Translations under genes and position numbers: made by a program | The notes under the pieces: model-generated | What the model was told of the DNA's origin: nothing | The model's database searches: none | The model's input: only the letters and a program-made list of their open reading frames with translations | Part shown: positions 1 to 8,138 of the stretch, piece after piece | Layout: each line of letters starts with the position of its first letter | Numbering within the stretch: the stretch's first letter is position 1 | Origin: Arthrobacter gengyunqii | GTDB taxonomy: Bacteria > Actinomycetota > Actinomycetes > Actinomycetales > Micrococcaceae | Assembly: GCF_023022985.1 (NCBI RefSeq) | Contig: NZ_CP095461.1 | Coordinates: 1,054,001-1,118,000 of the forward strand | DNA length: 64,000 nt | Direction: 5' to 3'

Positions 1-655
1 TCAGGACCACCGGAGCTTCGGTGCGCATATGGCGGAGTTCGGGATCCTTCTGCAGCCCGGTCAGGCCGTTCCAGGACAGGTTGATCAGGTGAGCCGCCAC
101 CGTTGCCTTGTCCGGCGTGCGGGCGTCCAGCCACCACTGGCCGGTCATGGCGACCATGCCCACCAGCATCTGGGCGTACATGCCGCCCACCTCGGCGCTG
201 AGCCCGCGGTTGCCGAACTCCTTGGAAAGGATGTGCTCCACATGGCTGGTGACGCGGGACAGCAGGGTGGCAAAGGTGCCTTCAGGCTGCGACGGCGGGG
301 CGTCCCGGACCAGGATGCGGAAACCGTCGCTGTGAGATTCGATATAGTCCAGCATCGCGTAGGCAGCGCGTTCAATCAGGATGCGGGGACCGGCGTCGGC
401 GCCGAGTGCGTCGGTAATGACGGCGAGCAGCCGGTTGAACTCGGCATCAACCACTTCGGTGTAAAGCGCCTCCTTTGACCCGAAGTGCTCATAGACCACC
501 GGTTTGGAGACGCCCGCAGCGGCGGCGATGTCTTCGATGGTTGCTCCGTCGAGCCCGCGCTGGGCAAACAGGCCACGGGCAACCTCGATAAGCTGTGCGC
601 GCCGTTGCACGCCTGTCATGCGCAGGCGTGCTCCGCCAGCCGGGTTTCTTGCCAC
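1..655 (-). CDS. TetR-family transcriptional regulator (3' end outside window)
   Basis: Translation of the minus strand gives an N-terminal TetR helix-turn-helix: RRAQLIEVARGLFAQRG, then IEDIAAAAGVSKPVVYEHF, which is the classic recognition helix followed by the YxHFxSKE turn. A variable ligand-binding domain follows and runs off the left edge without a stop, so the gene is partial at its C terminus. A GTG at 655 (VARNPAGG) is chosen because TAG lies just upstream in frame; GTG at 661 or ATG at 619 are alternatives. No convincing Shine-Dalgarno precedes it. It is divergent from the tRNA-Gln/glmU unit. Ligand and targets cannot be read from the sequence. Confidence 0.85.
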   Translation of the reverse strand, partial: MARNPAGGARLRMTGVQRRAQLIEVARGLFAQRGLDGATIEDIAAAAGVSKPVVYEHFGSKEALYTEVVDAEFNRLLAVITDALGADAGPRILIERAAYAMLDYIESHSDGFRILVRDAPPSQPEGTFATLLSRVTSHVEHILSKEFGNRGLSAEVGGMYAQMLVGMVAMTGQWWLDARTPDKATVAAHLINLSWNGLTGLQKDPELRHMRTEAPVVL

Positions 656-742
656 CCCCACAGTCTAAGGCCTGTCCCCGGAACGGGTTTTGTGTGTCCC
701 GGGGCGGGCGCGGCATGACACCCTCAGTGGCCCAAGTCGCGC

Positions 743-771
743 CGACATCGGCAGGCATGGCAAACTAAACT
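743..771 (+). promoter_or_regulatory. Probable promoter of tRNA-Gln
   Basis: A TAAACT hexamer at 766-771 lies 28 bases before the mature tRNA and fits a sigma-70 -10 element. A weak CCGACA-like -35 lies near 742-747. The assignment rests on position and the -10 match only. Confidence 0.35.
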
Positions 772-798
772 CTTGTGTGCGGGGGAACCTGCGCATTT

Positions 799-870
799 TC
801 CGCCCTGGTGTAATGGCAGCACCCCGGCCTTTGGAGCCGTGGAGTATAGGTTCGAATCCTATGGGCGGAA
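799..870 (+). tRNA. tRNA-Gln (anticodon TTG)
   Basis: The acceptor arms TCCGCCC (799-805) and GGGCGGA (863-869) pair perfectly and are followed by discriminator A870. The D arm is GTG/CAC. The anticodon loop CTTTGGA gives anticodon TTG and reads glutamine codon CAA. The T arm is ATAGG-TTCGAAT-CCTAT. CCA is not encoded. A tRNA-Gln just upstream of glmU fits a conserved actinobacterial arrangement. Confidence 0.95.
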
Positions 871-946
871 CGGCAGGAGCACCGGTGTTATCCGCTCGCC
901 AGCCCCTCCCAAACCAGCGGCCGTACCACCCCAGGAGCGCTACTTC

Positions 947-2446
947 GTGACCACGCAGGATTCCAAATCCACCGAAAGCGCCCTGAGCGGCGGACCCGCA
1001 GCTGTCATAGTGCTTGCTGCCGGAGCCGGCACGCGGATGAAGTCCCGGACACCGAAAATCCTGCACCCGGTCGGGGGAACCTCCATGGTCGGCCACGCCC
1101 TGGCCGCGGCCCAGGCGCTGGCGCCCCGCGCCCTGGCCGTGGTGGTCCGGCACGAGCGGGACCGGGTGGCGGAGCACGTTGCCGCCGCCGCCCCCCAAGC
1201 CGTGATCGTGGACCAGGACGAGATTCCCGGCACCGGCCGCGCCGTCCAGGTGGCACTCGAGGCCCTGGACGCCTTTGCACAGCTGGAGGGCACCGTCGTC
1301 GTGACCTACGGGGACGTGCCGCTGCTGGAAGCGGACACTCTGCGGGAGCTCGTGGCCGTGCACCAAATTGACGCCAACGCCGTCACCGTGCTCACCGCCC
1401 GGCTCGATGATCCCACCGGCTACGGCCGGATCCTGCGCGCCGAAGACGGCACCGTCACCGCCATCGTGGAGCACAAGGACGCCGACGACGCCCAGCGCGC
1501 CATCACCGAAATCAACTCCGGCATCTACGCGTTCGACGCCGCCGTGCTGCGCACTGCGCTGGCCGAGGTCACGTCGGACAACTCCCAGGGCGAGATGTAC
1601 CTCACGGACGTTCTTGGCCTGGCCCGGGCACGCGGCGGCCGCGTGGCCGCCGTCGTCACCGATGATTTCTGGCAGGTGGAAGGCGCCAATGACCGCGTCC
1701 AGCTGGCGGCCCTGAACGCCGAGCACAACCGCCGGAACCTCATCCGCTGGATGCGCGCCGGAGTCACCATTGTTGACCCCGCCACTACCTGGATCGACGC
1801 CGGCGTCACGCTCGCCGAAGACGTCACCATCCTGCCGGGCACCCAGCTGCACGGCACCACCGCGGTGGAGCGCGACGCCGTCGTCGGGCCGGACACCACC
1901 CTCACCAACGTGATCGTGGGGGAGGGCGCCAAGGTGGTGCGCACCCACGGTTCCGAAGCCCGCATTGGTGCCGGGTCCGACGTCGGGCCCTTCGCCTACC
2001 TGCGCCCCGGCACCGTGCTGGGTGCCAAGGGCAAGATCGGCACCTTCGTGGAAACCAAGAACGCCAACATCGGCGCCGGGTCCAAGGTTCCGCACCTGTC
2101 CTATGTGGGGGACGCCACCATTGGGGAGCAGTCCAACATTGGTGCGGCCTCCGTTTTCGTGAATTACGACGGTGTGAAGAAGCACCACACGACCATCGGT
2201 TCGCATGTCCGGATGGGCAGCGACAACATGTATGTGGCCCCCGTTACGGTGGGCGACGGAGCGTACAGTGGAGCTGGAACGGTGGTCCGCAAGGACGTTC
2301 CGGCCGGCTCCCTGGCCATCAACGTAGCGCCGCAGCGCAACCTCGACGGCTGGGTGCTGACCAACCGTCCGGGGACCGCCGCAGCCGATGCGGCGGCTGC
2401 AGCGGCCGCCTCTGTTCCGGACACTGATGTCACACCCTCTTCCTGA
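947..2446 (+). CDS. glmU: Bifunctional UDP-N-acetylglucosamine pyrophosphorylase / glucosamine-1-phosphate N-acetyltransferase
   Basis: GlmU is cytoplasmic. It acetylates glucosamine-1-phosphate and then transfers UMP from UTP to give UDP-GlcNAc for peptidoglycan and polysaccharides. The N-terminal pyrophosphorylase domain carries the signature LAAGAGTRMKSRTPK at residues 23-37. The C-terminal half is a left-handed beta-helix of hexapeptide repeats with the acetyltransferase signature around VETKNANIGAGSKVPHLSYV. The GTG start at 947 is preceded by CAGGAG at a suitable distance; reading further upstream would run into the tRNA. The 499-aa length is normal, and the Ala-rich C-terminal tail is typical of high-GC actinobacteria. 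prs follows 36 bases downstream, probably in the same transcript. Confidence 0.97.
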   Translation: MTTQDSKSTESALSGGPAAVIVLAAGAGTRMKSRTPKILHPVGGTSMVGHALAAAQALAPRALAVVVRHERDRVAEHVAAAAPQAVIVDQDEIPGTGRAVQVALEALDAFAQLEGTVVVTYGDVPLLEADTLRELVAVHQIDANAVTVLTARLDDPTGYGRILRAEDGTVTAIVEHKDADDAQRAITEINSGIYAFDAAVLRTALAEVTSDNSQGEMYLTDVLGLARARGGRVAAVVTDDFWQVEGANDRVQLAALNAEHNRRNLIRWMRAGVTIVDPATTWIDAGVTLAEDVTILPGTQLHGTTAVERDAVVGPDTTLTNVIVGEGAKVVRTHGSEARIGAGSDVGPFAYLRPGTVLGAKGKIGTFVETKNANIGAGSKVPHLSYVGDATIGEQSNIGAASVFVNYDGVKKHHTTIGSHVRMGSDNMYVAPVTVGDGAYSGAGTVVRKDVPAGSLAINVAPQRNLDGWVLTNRPGTAAADAAAAAAASVPDTDVTPSS

Positions 2447-2482
2447 AAAAACTGATTCCCCCACGCGAGAAAGCGATCATTA

Positions 2483-3466
2483 ATGAGCAGCGAGATCACC
2501 GCACAAGGTGAAAAGAAGCTTGTCCTTGCCACCGGCCGGGCACACCCGGAGCTGGCCGAGGAAATCGCACGCTGTCTCGACACGGACCTGCTGCCACTGG
2601 CGTCCTACGACTTCGCCAACGGCGAGATCTACGTCCGTCCCGGAGAGAGCGTCCGCGGCACCGATGCCTTCGTCATTCAGGCCCACCCGGCGCCCATGAA
2701 CAACTGGCTGATGGAACAGCTGATCACGGTCGACGCGCTGAAGCGCGCGTCCGCCAAGCGCATCACCGTGGTGTCCCCGTTCTACCCGTACGCACGCCAG
2801 GACAAGAAGGGCCGCGGCCGCGAGCCGATCTCGGCCCGCCTGATCGCCGACCTCTACAAGACCGCCGGCGCGGACCGCATCATGAGCGTTGACCTGCACA
2901 CCTCGCAGATCCAGGGCTTCTTTGACGGCCCGGTGGACCATCTGATGGCCATCCCGCTGCTGGCGGACTACATCCGCACCCGCGTGGACGTTTCCAACGT
3001 CACGGTGGTGTCCCCGGACACCGGCCGTGTCCGTGTTGCCGAGCAGTGGGCCGAACGCCTCGGCGGTTCCCCGCTGGCTTTCGTGCACAAGAGCCGCGAC
3101 CTGACGGTGCCCAACCAGGCTGTGTCCAAGCAGGTTGTGGGCCAGGTTCAGGGACGCACCTGCGTGCTCATCGATGACATGATCGACACCGGCGGAACCA
3201 TTGCCGGAGCCGTGCGCGTCCTGATGGAAGCAGGCGCCAAGGACGTCATTATCGCAGCCACGCACGCCGTGCTCTCGGAGCCGGCTTCCCGCACGCTGGC
3301 TGAGTCCGGTGCCCGCGAAGTAGTGGTCACCAACACGCTGCCGATCCCCGCGGCCAAGCGGTTCGAGCAGCTCACCGTGCTGTCCATCGCACCGCTGATC
3401 GCCCGTGCCATCAAAGAAGTCTTCGAAGACGGCTCCGTCACCAGCCTCTTCGACGGCAAGGCATAG
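2483..3466 (+). CDS. prs: Ribose-phosphate pyrophosphokinase
   Basis: Prs makes PRPP from ribose-5-phosphate and ATP for nucleotide, histidine and tryptophan synthesis. The 327-aa protein is class I. It shows the ATP-loop region VVSPFYPYARQDKKGRGREP and the PRPP-binding loop CVLIDDMIDTGGTIAGA near residue 225. It follows glmU by 36 bases, the usual glmU-prs arrangement. A strong hairpin directly after the gene suggests that transcription ends or is attenuated before rplY. Confidence 0.97.
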   Translation: MSSEITAQGEKKLVLATGRAHPELAEEIARCLDTDLLPLASYDFANGEIYVRPGESVRGTDAFVIQAHPAPMNNWLMEQLITVDALKRASAKRITVVSPFYPYARQDKKGRGREPISARLIADLYKTAGADRIMSVDLHTSQIQGFFDGPVDHLMAIPLLADYIRTRVDVSNVTVVSPDTGRVRVAEQWAERLGGSPLAFVHKSRDLTVPNQAVSKQVVGQVQGRTCVLIDDMIDTGGTIAGAVRVLMEAGAKDVIIAATHAVLSEPASRTLAESGAREVVVTNTLPIPAAKRFEQLTVLSIAPLIARAIKEVFEDGSVTSLFDGKA

Positions 3467-3490
3467 TCTCTCTTCCGCTGCATTACCGCG

Positions 3491-3539
3491 CTGCCCGTTC
3501 AACCTTCGGCTCCCTTGGAGCCGCGGTTCGAACGGGCAG
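3491..3539 (+). terminator. Hairpin terminator downstream of prs
   Basis: CTGCCCGTTC (3491-3500) pairs with GAACGGGCAG (3530-3539). The inner CGGCTCC/GGAGCCG pair extends the stem. There is no long T tract, so it could be a Rho-independent-like terminator or an attenuating stem between prs and rplY. Confidence 0.6.
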
Positions 3540-3736
3540 TGCTGTGCTGGTAGGATTGTCTGCGATGCCTAGGCGAGGGAGAGGCCCGGAAAGATTCGGG
3601 CAATACTCCGTTATCGACGGTGGCTGGCAACTTCTGACTGCATCTGCGGAATCTTTGATCCGCAGGATGCAGCACTGTTCCCATACCGGCGCCTTCGTCC
3701 CGGCAACCACGGAACATCCAATATCAGGAGTTTGAA

Positions 3737-4345
3737 ATGTCTGAGCAGAAGCTCGCAGGAACCGTCCGCACCGAATTCGGCAAGGGCGCGGCCCGCAAGG
3801 CACGCGTTGCCAACATGATCCCCGCAGTTATCTACGGCCACGGCGAAGATGTCATGCACATCCTGCTGCCCGCCAAGGCAACCACCCTGGCAGTCCGCAC
3901 GGCCAACGCCCTGCTGGAAATCGACGTCGACGGCGAATCCCACCTGGCCCTGGCCAAGGACATCCAGCGCGACCCGATCAAGCAGATCATCGAGCACATC
4001 GACCTGCTGACCGTCCGCAAGGGCGAAAAGGTTGAGGTTGAGGTCAACGTCCACGTTGACGGCGAACTGGCTCCGGGCACCGACGTCTACAACCAGGAAG
4101 CCAACACGGTTCTGGTGTCGGCCGACGCCACCAACCTGCCGGAAACCATCGTGGTCAGCATCGAAGGCCGCGTCGCCGGCGAGCACATCTACGCCAAGGA
4201 TCTGGAACTGCCGGCCGGCGTTGAGCTGCTGCTGGATCCCGAAACCATGATCATCAACATCTCCGAAGCCGCCGTCCAGGACCTGGGCGCACCGTCGGAT
4301 GAGCAGATCGCCGTTGCAGCTGCCGAAGTTGACGCAGAGGTCTAA
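3737..4345 (+). CDS. rplY: 50S ribosomal protein L25 / general stress protein Ctc
   Basis: L25 of the long CTC type binds 5S rRNA in the large ribosomal subunit. The 202-aa protein has the N-terminal 5S-binding beta-barrel (residues about 5-93, with VRTEFGKGAARKAR and AVIYGHGEDVMHI) followed by the TL5/CTC C-terminal domain. The C-terminal tail is rich in Ala, Glu and Val, as is usual in actinobacteria. The ATG at 3737 has AGGAG at the right spacing. The roughly 200-base untranslated region after the prs hairpin probably holds its own promoter and leader; no known riboswitch was recognised there. Confidence 0.95.
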   Translation: MSEQKLAGTVRTEFGKGAARKARVANMIPAVIYGHGEDVMHILLPAKATTLAVRTANALLEIDVDGESHLALAKDIQRDPIKQIIEHIDLLTVRKGEKVEVEVNVHVDGELAPGTDVYNQEANTVLVSADATNLPETIVVSIEGRVAGEHIYAKDLELPAGVELLLDPETMIINISEAAVQDLGAPSDEQIAVAAAEVDAEV

Positions 4346-4411
4346 TTCACTTCCGGGGTCTGCTCCCGGTAACGGAGCCGTCCGGTTCTTGTCGAAGGAG
4401 CAGTACCTGCA

Positions 4412-4996
4412 GTGAACAGCAACACCTGGCTTGTAGTCGGGCTCGGGAATCCCGGGCCCGGCTACAGCCGTAACCGGCACAATGTTGGCCAGATGGTTCT
4501 CGATGAGCTGGCGTCCCGGGTGGGCGGAAATTTCAAGAGCCACAAGTCCAGGGCGCAGATCCTTGAGGGCCGCCTGGGCATCGGCGGGCCGCGCGTCATC
4601 CTGGCCAAACCCCAGACCTACATGAACCTTTCCGGCGGCCCCGTGTCGGCCCTGGCCAAGTTCTTCGATATTCCGGCAGACCACATAGTGGCCGTGCACG
4701 ATGAGATCGACATCCCGTTCAACACCATCAAACTGAAGTCCGGCGGCGGCGAAGGCGGCCACAACGGGCTCCGCGACATGAGCCGCGCCCTGGGCACCAA
4801 GGACTACTGCCGTGTCCGTGTTGGTGTCGGCCGGCCGCCCGGACGCATGGAGACAGCGGATTACGTCCTGAAGGACTTTTCCTCCGTCGAAGCGAAGGAA
4901 CTGCCCTTCCTGATCGGCGATGCGGCCGATGCTGTGGAGCTGCTGCTGACTGAGGGCCTCACGGCGGCGCAGCAGAAATTCCACTCCGCGGCCTGA
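4412..4996 (+). CDS. pth: Peptidyl-tRNA hydrolase
   Basis: Pth cleaves peptidyl-tRNA released from stalled ribosomes and so recycles tRNA. The 194-aa protein matches the family over its full length: GLGNPGPGYSRNRHNVG with the catalytic His near residue 23, KPQTYMNLSG, and HDEIDIPF followed by SGGGEGGHNGLRD. The GTG start at 4412 is preceded by AAGGAG. It lies 66 bases after rplY, the common rplY-pth pairing. A GACGGG/CCCGTC hairpin at 5061-5079 follows and may end the transcript. Confidence 0.97.
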   Translation: MNSNTWLVVGLGNPGPGYSRNRHNVGQMVLDELASRVGGNFKSHKSRAQILEGRLGIGGPRVILAKPQTYMNLSGGPVSALAKFFDIPADHIVAVHDEIDIPFNTIKLKSGGGEGGHNGLRDMSRALGTKDYCRVRVGVGRPPGRMETADYVLKDFSSVEAKELPFLIGDAADAVELLLTEGLTAAQQKFHSAA

Positions 4997-5101
4997 CCGA
5001 GGCGGGTTCGGGCCTCCGGAGGAGCGGTTACCGGCGCCCGCAGGTAGTGCGCCAGTAAAAGACGGGTACGGCTCCCGTCACGCCAAACGGCCCGGCACCC
5101 A

Positions 5102-5130
5102 TTGTTGGGGGCATGCCCCGGGCCTAGAAT
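5102..5130 (+). promoter_or_regulatory. Sigma-70-type promoter of candidate small RNA
   Basis: TTGTTG (5102-5107) and TAGAAT (5125-5130) are separated by exactly 17 bases, a near-consensus housekeeping promoter. The predicted start is near 5137. No open reading frame with a ribosome-binding site follows before the terminator at 5227-5270. Confidence 0.5.
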
Positions 5131-5136
5131 CGAATC

Positions 5137-5270
5137 ATGCCTTCGGGCACTAAAAGCTGGGGCCGGCGTCGGGAGGCCTCCGAGACTGGGCCACCCCCAT
5201 CCCGGCGCCGGTCCCTTTTACACAATAACCGGGTGTCTGGCTGTTTTTTTGCCGGGCGCCCGGTTTTTTG
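5137..5270 (+). ncRNA. Candidate small non-coding RNA
   Basis: Between a good promoter and a T-rich terminator lies a segment of about 134 nt with strong predicted structure. A TGCC-TTCG-GGCA tetraloop hairpin spans 5138-5149. A 16-bp stem follows, pairing 5159-5174 with 5200-5215 with only two G-U wobbles. The terminator has AACCGGG (5227-5233) pairing with CCCGGTT (5259-5265) and runs of T at 5244-5250 and 5264-5269. I recognise no known family. It could also be an attenuated leader of the LuxR-type gene starting at 5490. Confidence 0.45.
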
Positions 5271-5489
5271 CGTCTGCGGGCGTCCGGAGCGGAAGCCGCT
5301 GACAAGGATGTCCATGCGTTTGTATGTGGACGAAACCCGGCAGGGGGCGTACTCTCACTTGCAGTAACCGGCACTCTTACCGCAGTGATCTGACAATTCA
5401 GGCGCCCGACAGCATTTCCAGCTGCCGGGCCGGGTGAGCGGTGTGTGGGTGCAGAAGTCGCGGGGGGCCGCGGGGGGCGTGGACTAAAA

Positions 5490-8105
5490 ATGTTGCCTGT
5501 TGTTACGCAAGAACCGTTGTGCCGCCTTGTCGGCCGGGAGACGGCGCTCAAGGTGCTGGCCGAGGCCCTTGAAGCGGGCCGCGGCGGTGCCGTGGTGGTG
5601 GGTCCCACGGGTAGCGGGAAAACAGTCCTGAGCCGCGCTGCAGCAGCAGACCCCGATTTTTACGCGATCACCATCCGAGGAAGCCACGAGTCGGGGAAAA
5701 CGTCGTTCGGAGCGTTGGCCTGGCTGATCTCGGACCTGCCCGAAGGGCTCGCCTCCCGCCCCGCGCAGCTGCTGCAGGAGCTGGAGCGCCTGCTGCTGGA
5801 GCGGGCTGAAGGAAAACGGATTCTCCTGTTGCTGGACGGGGCCGATCTCCTGGATGGGCTCACCGTTATGGTGGTTTCACAACTGGTGCGGCGCTCCGTG
5901 GCCACCGTTCTGGCCACGGTGGAGAACCTGTATGGATCAGCACCCGAGTTTCAGGCGCTCTGGACTGAGGGGCTCCTCCACCGAGTGGACCTGACAGCCC
6001 TGGAACTGGAACAGACACGTGAACTGATGGAGGTCCTCCTGCAGGGACAGGTGTCCTCCGCCGCAGCGCATGCTTTGCAGCGGCATTCCGGGGGGAACCC
6101 CCACCTGATCACGCTCCTCACCCGGGAACAGGCCGGCGAGGGGGCCCTGGTGGAGCAGAACGGCGTTTGGGTTTTGGCCAAGCCGCTGGTGTTCTCCGGA
6201 CAGGTTGCTGAAGTGATGACCGTGCGGCTGAAACGGCGGCTGCCCGCGGAGCGTGCCCTGATTCAGCTGCTGGCACTCTCCGGTGAACTGCCGCTGAACG
6301 CGGTTCTCCAGCTGGTTCCGGCGGAAACAGTGGACACGCTGGAAGAGGAACGGATGGCGGAAGTGACCGCGGCCGGAAACATCAGCCTGGGCGCTGAAAC
6401 CTCCTCCGAAGCAATCGCCGCAAGCATCCCTCCGGGGAGGAGCCGGGAACTCTGGGAAGAAGTATCGGCCATCTTGGATCCCGCCAGCCTGGGGCCGTCC
6501 GCGCTGCTCGGTTTTGCCCGCTGGACCCTGGCATGCGGCGGCAAGCTGGATCCGCAAACCGCCCAGCGCGCAGCCGCATTGTCCACATCTTCCGGGAACC
6601 CCGACGAAGCACTCCGGTATGTCCTTTCCATTCATCGGGAGCAGCGCACTGAGGCGATGGTGTTGGAGGAGGTGCGCGCACTCTCTGCGTTGGGGGAATA
6701 TCGCAGCGCCCTGGACTCGGTGGAGCGTCTCATGGAGATGGACGGCTCTGATCACCCGGACTCATGGGCGAAGCTTTTGTGGTACCGCGTTAGTCTGTTG
6801 AGGATCCTTGGATGCGGGGATCCTCTGGAGGTATTGGAGCAGGCACGTTCGGTGGTCCTTCCTCAGGAAGCGGACCGGAAGAAGAGAGCGGCGCTGGTGC
6901 AGCTGGTGCACGGCACCCTGGCCATTGACACCGGGTGCCTGTCGGATGTGCCGCCGGGGCTCGGGGACATCGCATCGGATCCGGCGCTCCCGGCCGCAAC
7001 CCGTGCCCTCGCCGGTGCGCTGCAGGCACAGTTTCTGGCCTTGTCCGGCCGGGCCGATCAAGCGATGGAACTGCTCGACGCCCAGATGGGGGAGATGACC
7101 GGCGATTTCCCTCTCCCGATGAGCGAAGCCATCTCCATCCGTGTTTTTCAAGCCCTGATTGCGGCCGGAGAGTATGCCCGTGCCTCGGCACTGACGGACC
7201 AGCTGTCGGACGGCGGGAGCCCGCACACTTTTTGTGGAAGCTCCGCCGACGTGGCTGCCGGGATGGTGCATGCCCTCTCGGGGGAGGCGGACAAAGCCCT
7301 TAGGCCGCTGGCGTCGGCCATGGGTCAGCTGCAACTGGGTGATCCCTCGGATACATTGCCGACGGTCCTGTCGCTGGCGGCCTATGCGCAGCTTCTGCTG
7401 GAGCACCCGGAGGAGGCCGCACGCCTTTCCGGAAACGTCGCCGACTACCGGTGCCAGCCGCCGGCACAGTTTGAATTGGTGGCAGGGCTGCTCCGGGTAC
7501 AGGTGGTTTTGGCCGGCAACCCGCAGCAGCTTTGCGGCGAATTGCGTTCCATGGCGCGCAGTCGCCTGGACCGCGGACTGGTGGCGCCGGCCCTCGAGTG
7601 CCTGGCCGCGGCGGCGCGGCACGGGGACGCCAAAGCAGCAATCGAACTGGCCGAGGCCGCTGCTCAAGCCAGCGGCCGGTGGGCCAGGGTGCTTTATTGT
7701 TTCGGTGCCGGGCTGGACCGGAGCGACTCCGCGCTGCTGGTGGAAGCGGCGGAGGAAGCGTTCCAGATGGGAAACGTCCTGCTGGCCAACACCGCCGCGC
7801 GGCAAGCGCTCGTGCATCTGACCGGCCGCACAGGCAAGGCAGCCCGGGTCCACGCCCGGAACGCCCTGAAGGTTGAACATCTGAGCTTCCGTGAACTCCG
7901 GGTTTCCAACACTGTTGAGGCTCGGATGAAGACCTTGACACCGTTCGAAGCTGAAATTGCCCGCCGAGCTGCAGGCCCTGCAACGCGGGCGGAAATCAGC
8001 AAGGCGCTGAACCTCTCACCCCGTACCATCGACTGGCATCTGGGTAAGATCTTCGACAAGCTGCACGTTTCGGGACGAACGGAGCTCGCAGAGGTTCTGG
8101 GATAG
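5490..8105 (+). CDS. STAND-type NTPase with C-terminal LuxR DNA-binding domain (array member 1)
   Basis: A cytoplasmic 871-aa regulator with the layout of large ATP-binding LuxR (LAL/MalT-like) proteins. Walker A is GPTGSGKT at residues 38-45, and Walker B-like ILLLLDGADLLD lies at about 111-122. A long Leu/Ala-rich helical region that may be TPR-like follows. The C terminus is a LuxR helix-turn-helix with the unusual recognition segment RTIDWHLGKIF. The ATG at 5490 is chosen because all five paralogues begin shortly before a VGRE/FGRE motif; an in-frame GTG at 5445 is the alternative. Array member 2 follows after 33 bases. Proteins of this build are usually ATP-dependent switches driven by a ligand; here ligand and targets are unknown. 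Confidence 0.85.
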   Translation: MLPVVTQEPLCRLVGRETALKVLAEALEAGRGGAVVVGPTGSGKTVLSRAAAADPDFYAITIRGSHESGKTSFGALAWLISDLPEGLASRPAQLLQELERLLLERAEGKRILLLLDGADLLDGLTVMVVSQLVRRSVATVLATVENLYGSAPEFQALWTEGLLHRVDLTALELEQTRELMEVLLQGQVSSAAAHALQRHSGGNPHLITLLTREQAGEGALVEQNGVWVLAKPLVFSGQVAEVMTVRLKRRLPAERALIQLLALSGELPLNAVLQLVPAETVDTLEEERMAEVTAAGNISLGAETSSEAIAASIPPGRSRELWEEVSAILDPASLGPSALLGFARWTLACGGKLDPQTAQRAAALSTSSGNPDEALRYVLSIHREQRTEAMVLEEVRALSALGEYRSALDSVERLMEMDGSDHPDSWAKLLWYRVSLLRILGCGDPLEVLEQARSVVLPQEADRKKRAALVQLVHGTLAIDTGCLSDVPPGLGDIASDPALPAATRALAGALQAQFLALSGRADQAMELLDAQMGEMTGDFPLPMSEAISIRVFQALIAAGEYARASALTDQLSDGGSPHTFCGSSADVAAGMVHALSGEADKALRPLASAMGQLQLGDPSDTLPTVLSLAAYAQLLLEHPEEAARLSGNVADYRCQPPAQFELVAGLLRVQVVLAGNPQQLCGELRSMARSRLDRGLVAPALECLAAAARHGDAKAAIELAEAAAQASGRWARVLYCFGAGLDRSDSALLVEAAEEAFQMGNVLLANTAARQALVHLTGRTGKAARVHARNALKVEHLSFRELRVSNTVEARMKTLTPFEAEIARRAAGPATRAEISKALNLSPRTIDWHLGKIFDKLHVSGRTELAEVLG

Positions 8106-8138
8106 CGCTGAGTAGATACATAAGTCAGGGGGTGGCGG

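Noticed and set aside
665..2464. 599-codon frame opposite glmU
   Set aside because: Composition is Gly/His/Val-rich with no family motif; it is the antisense shadow of glmU.
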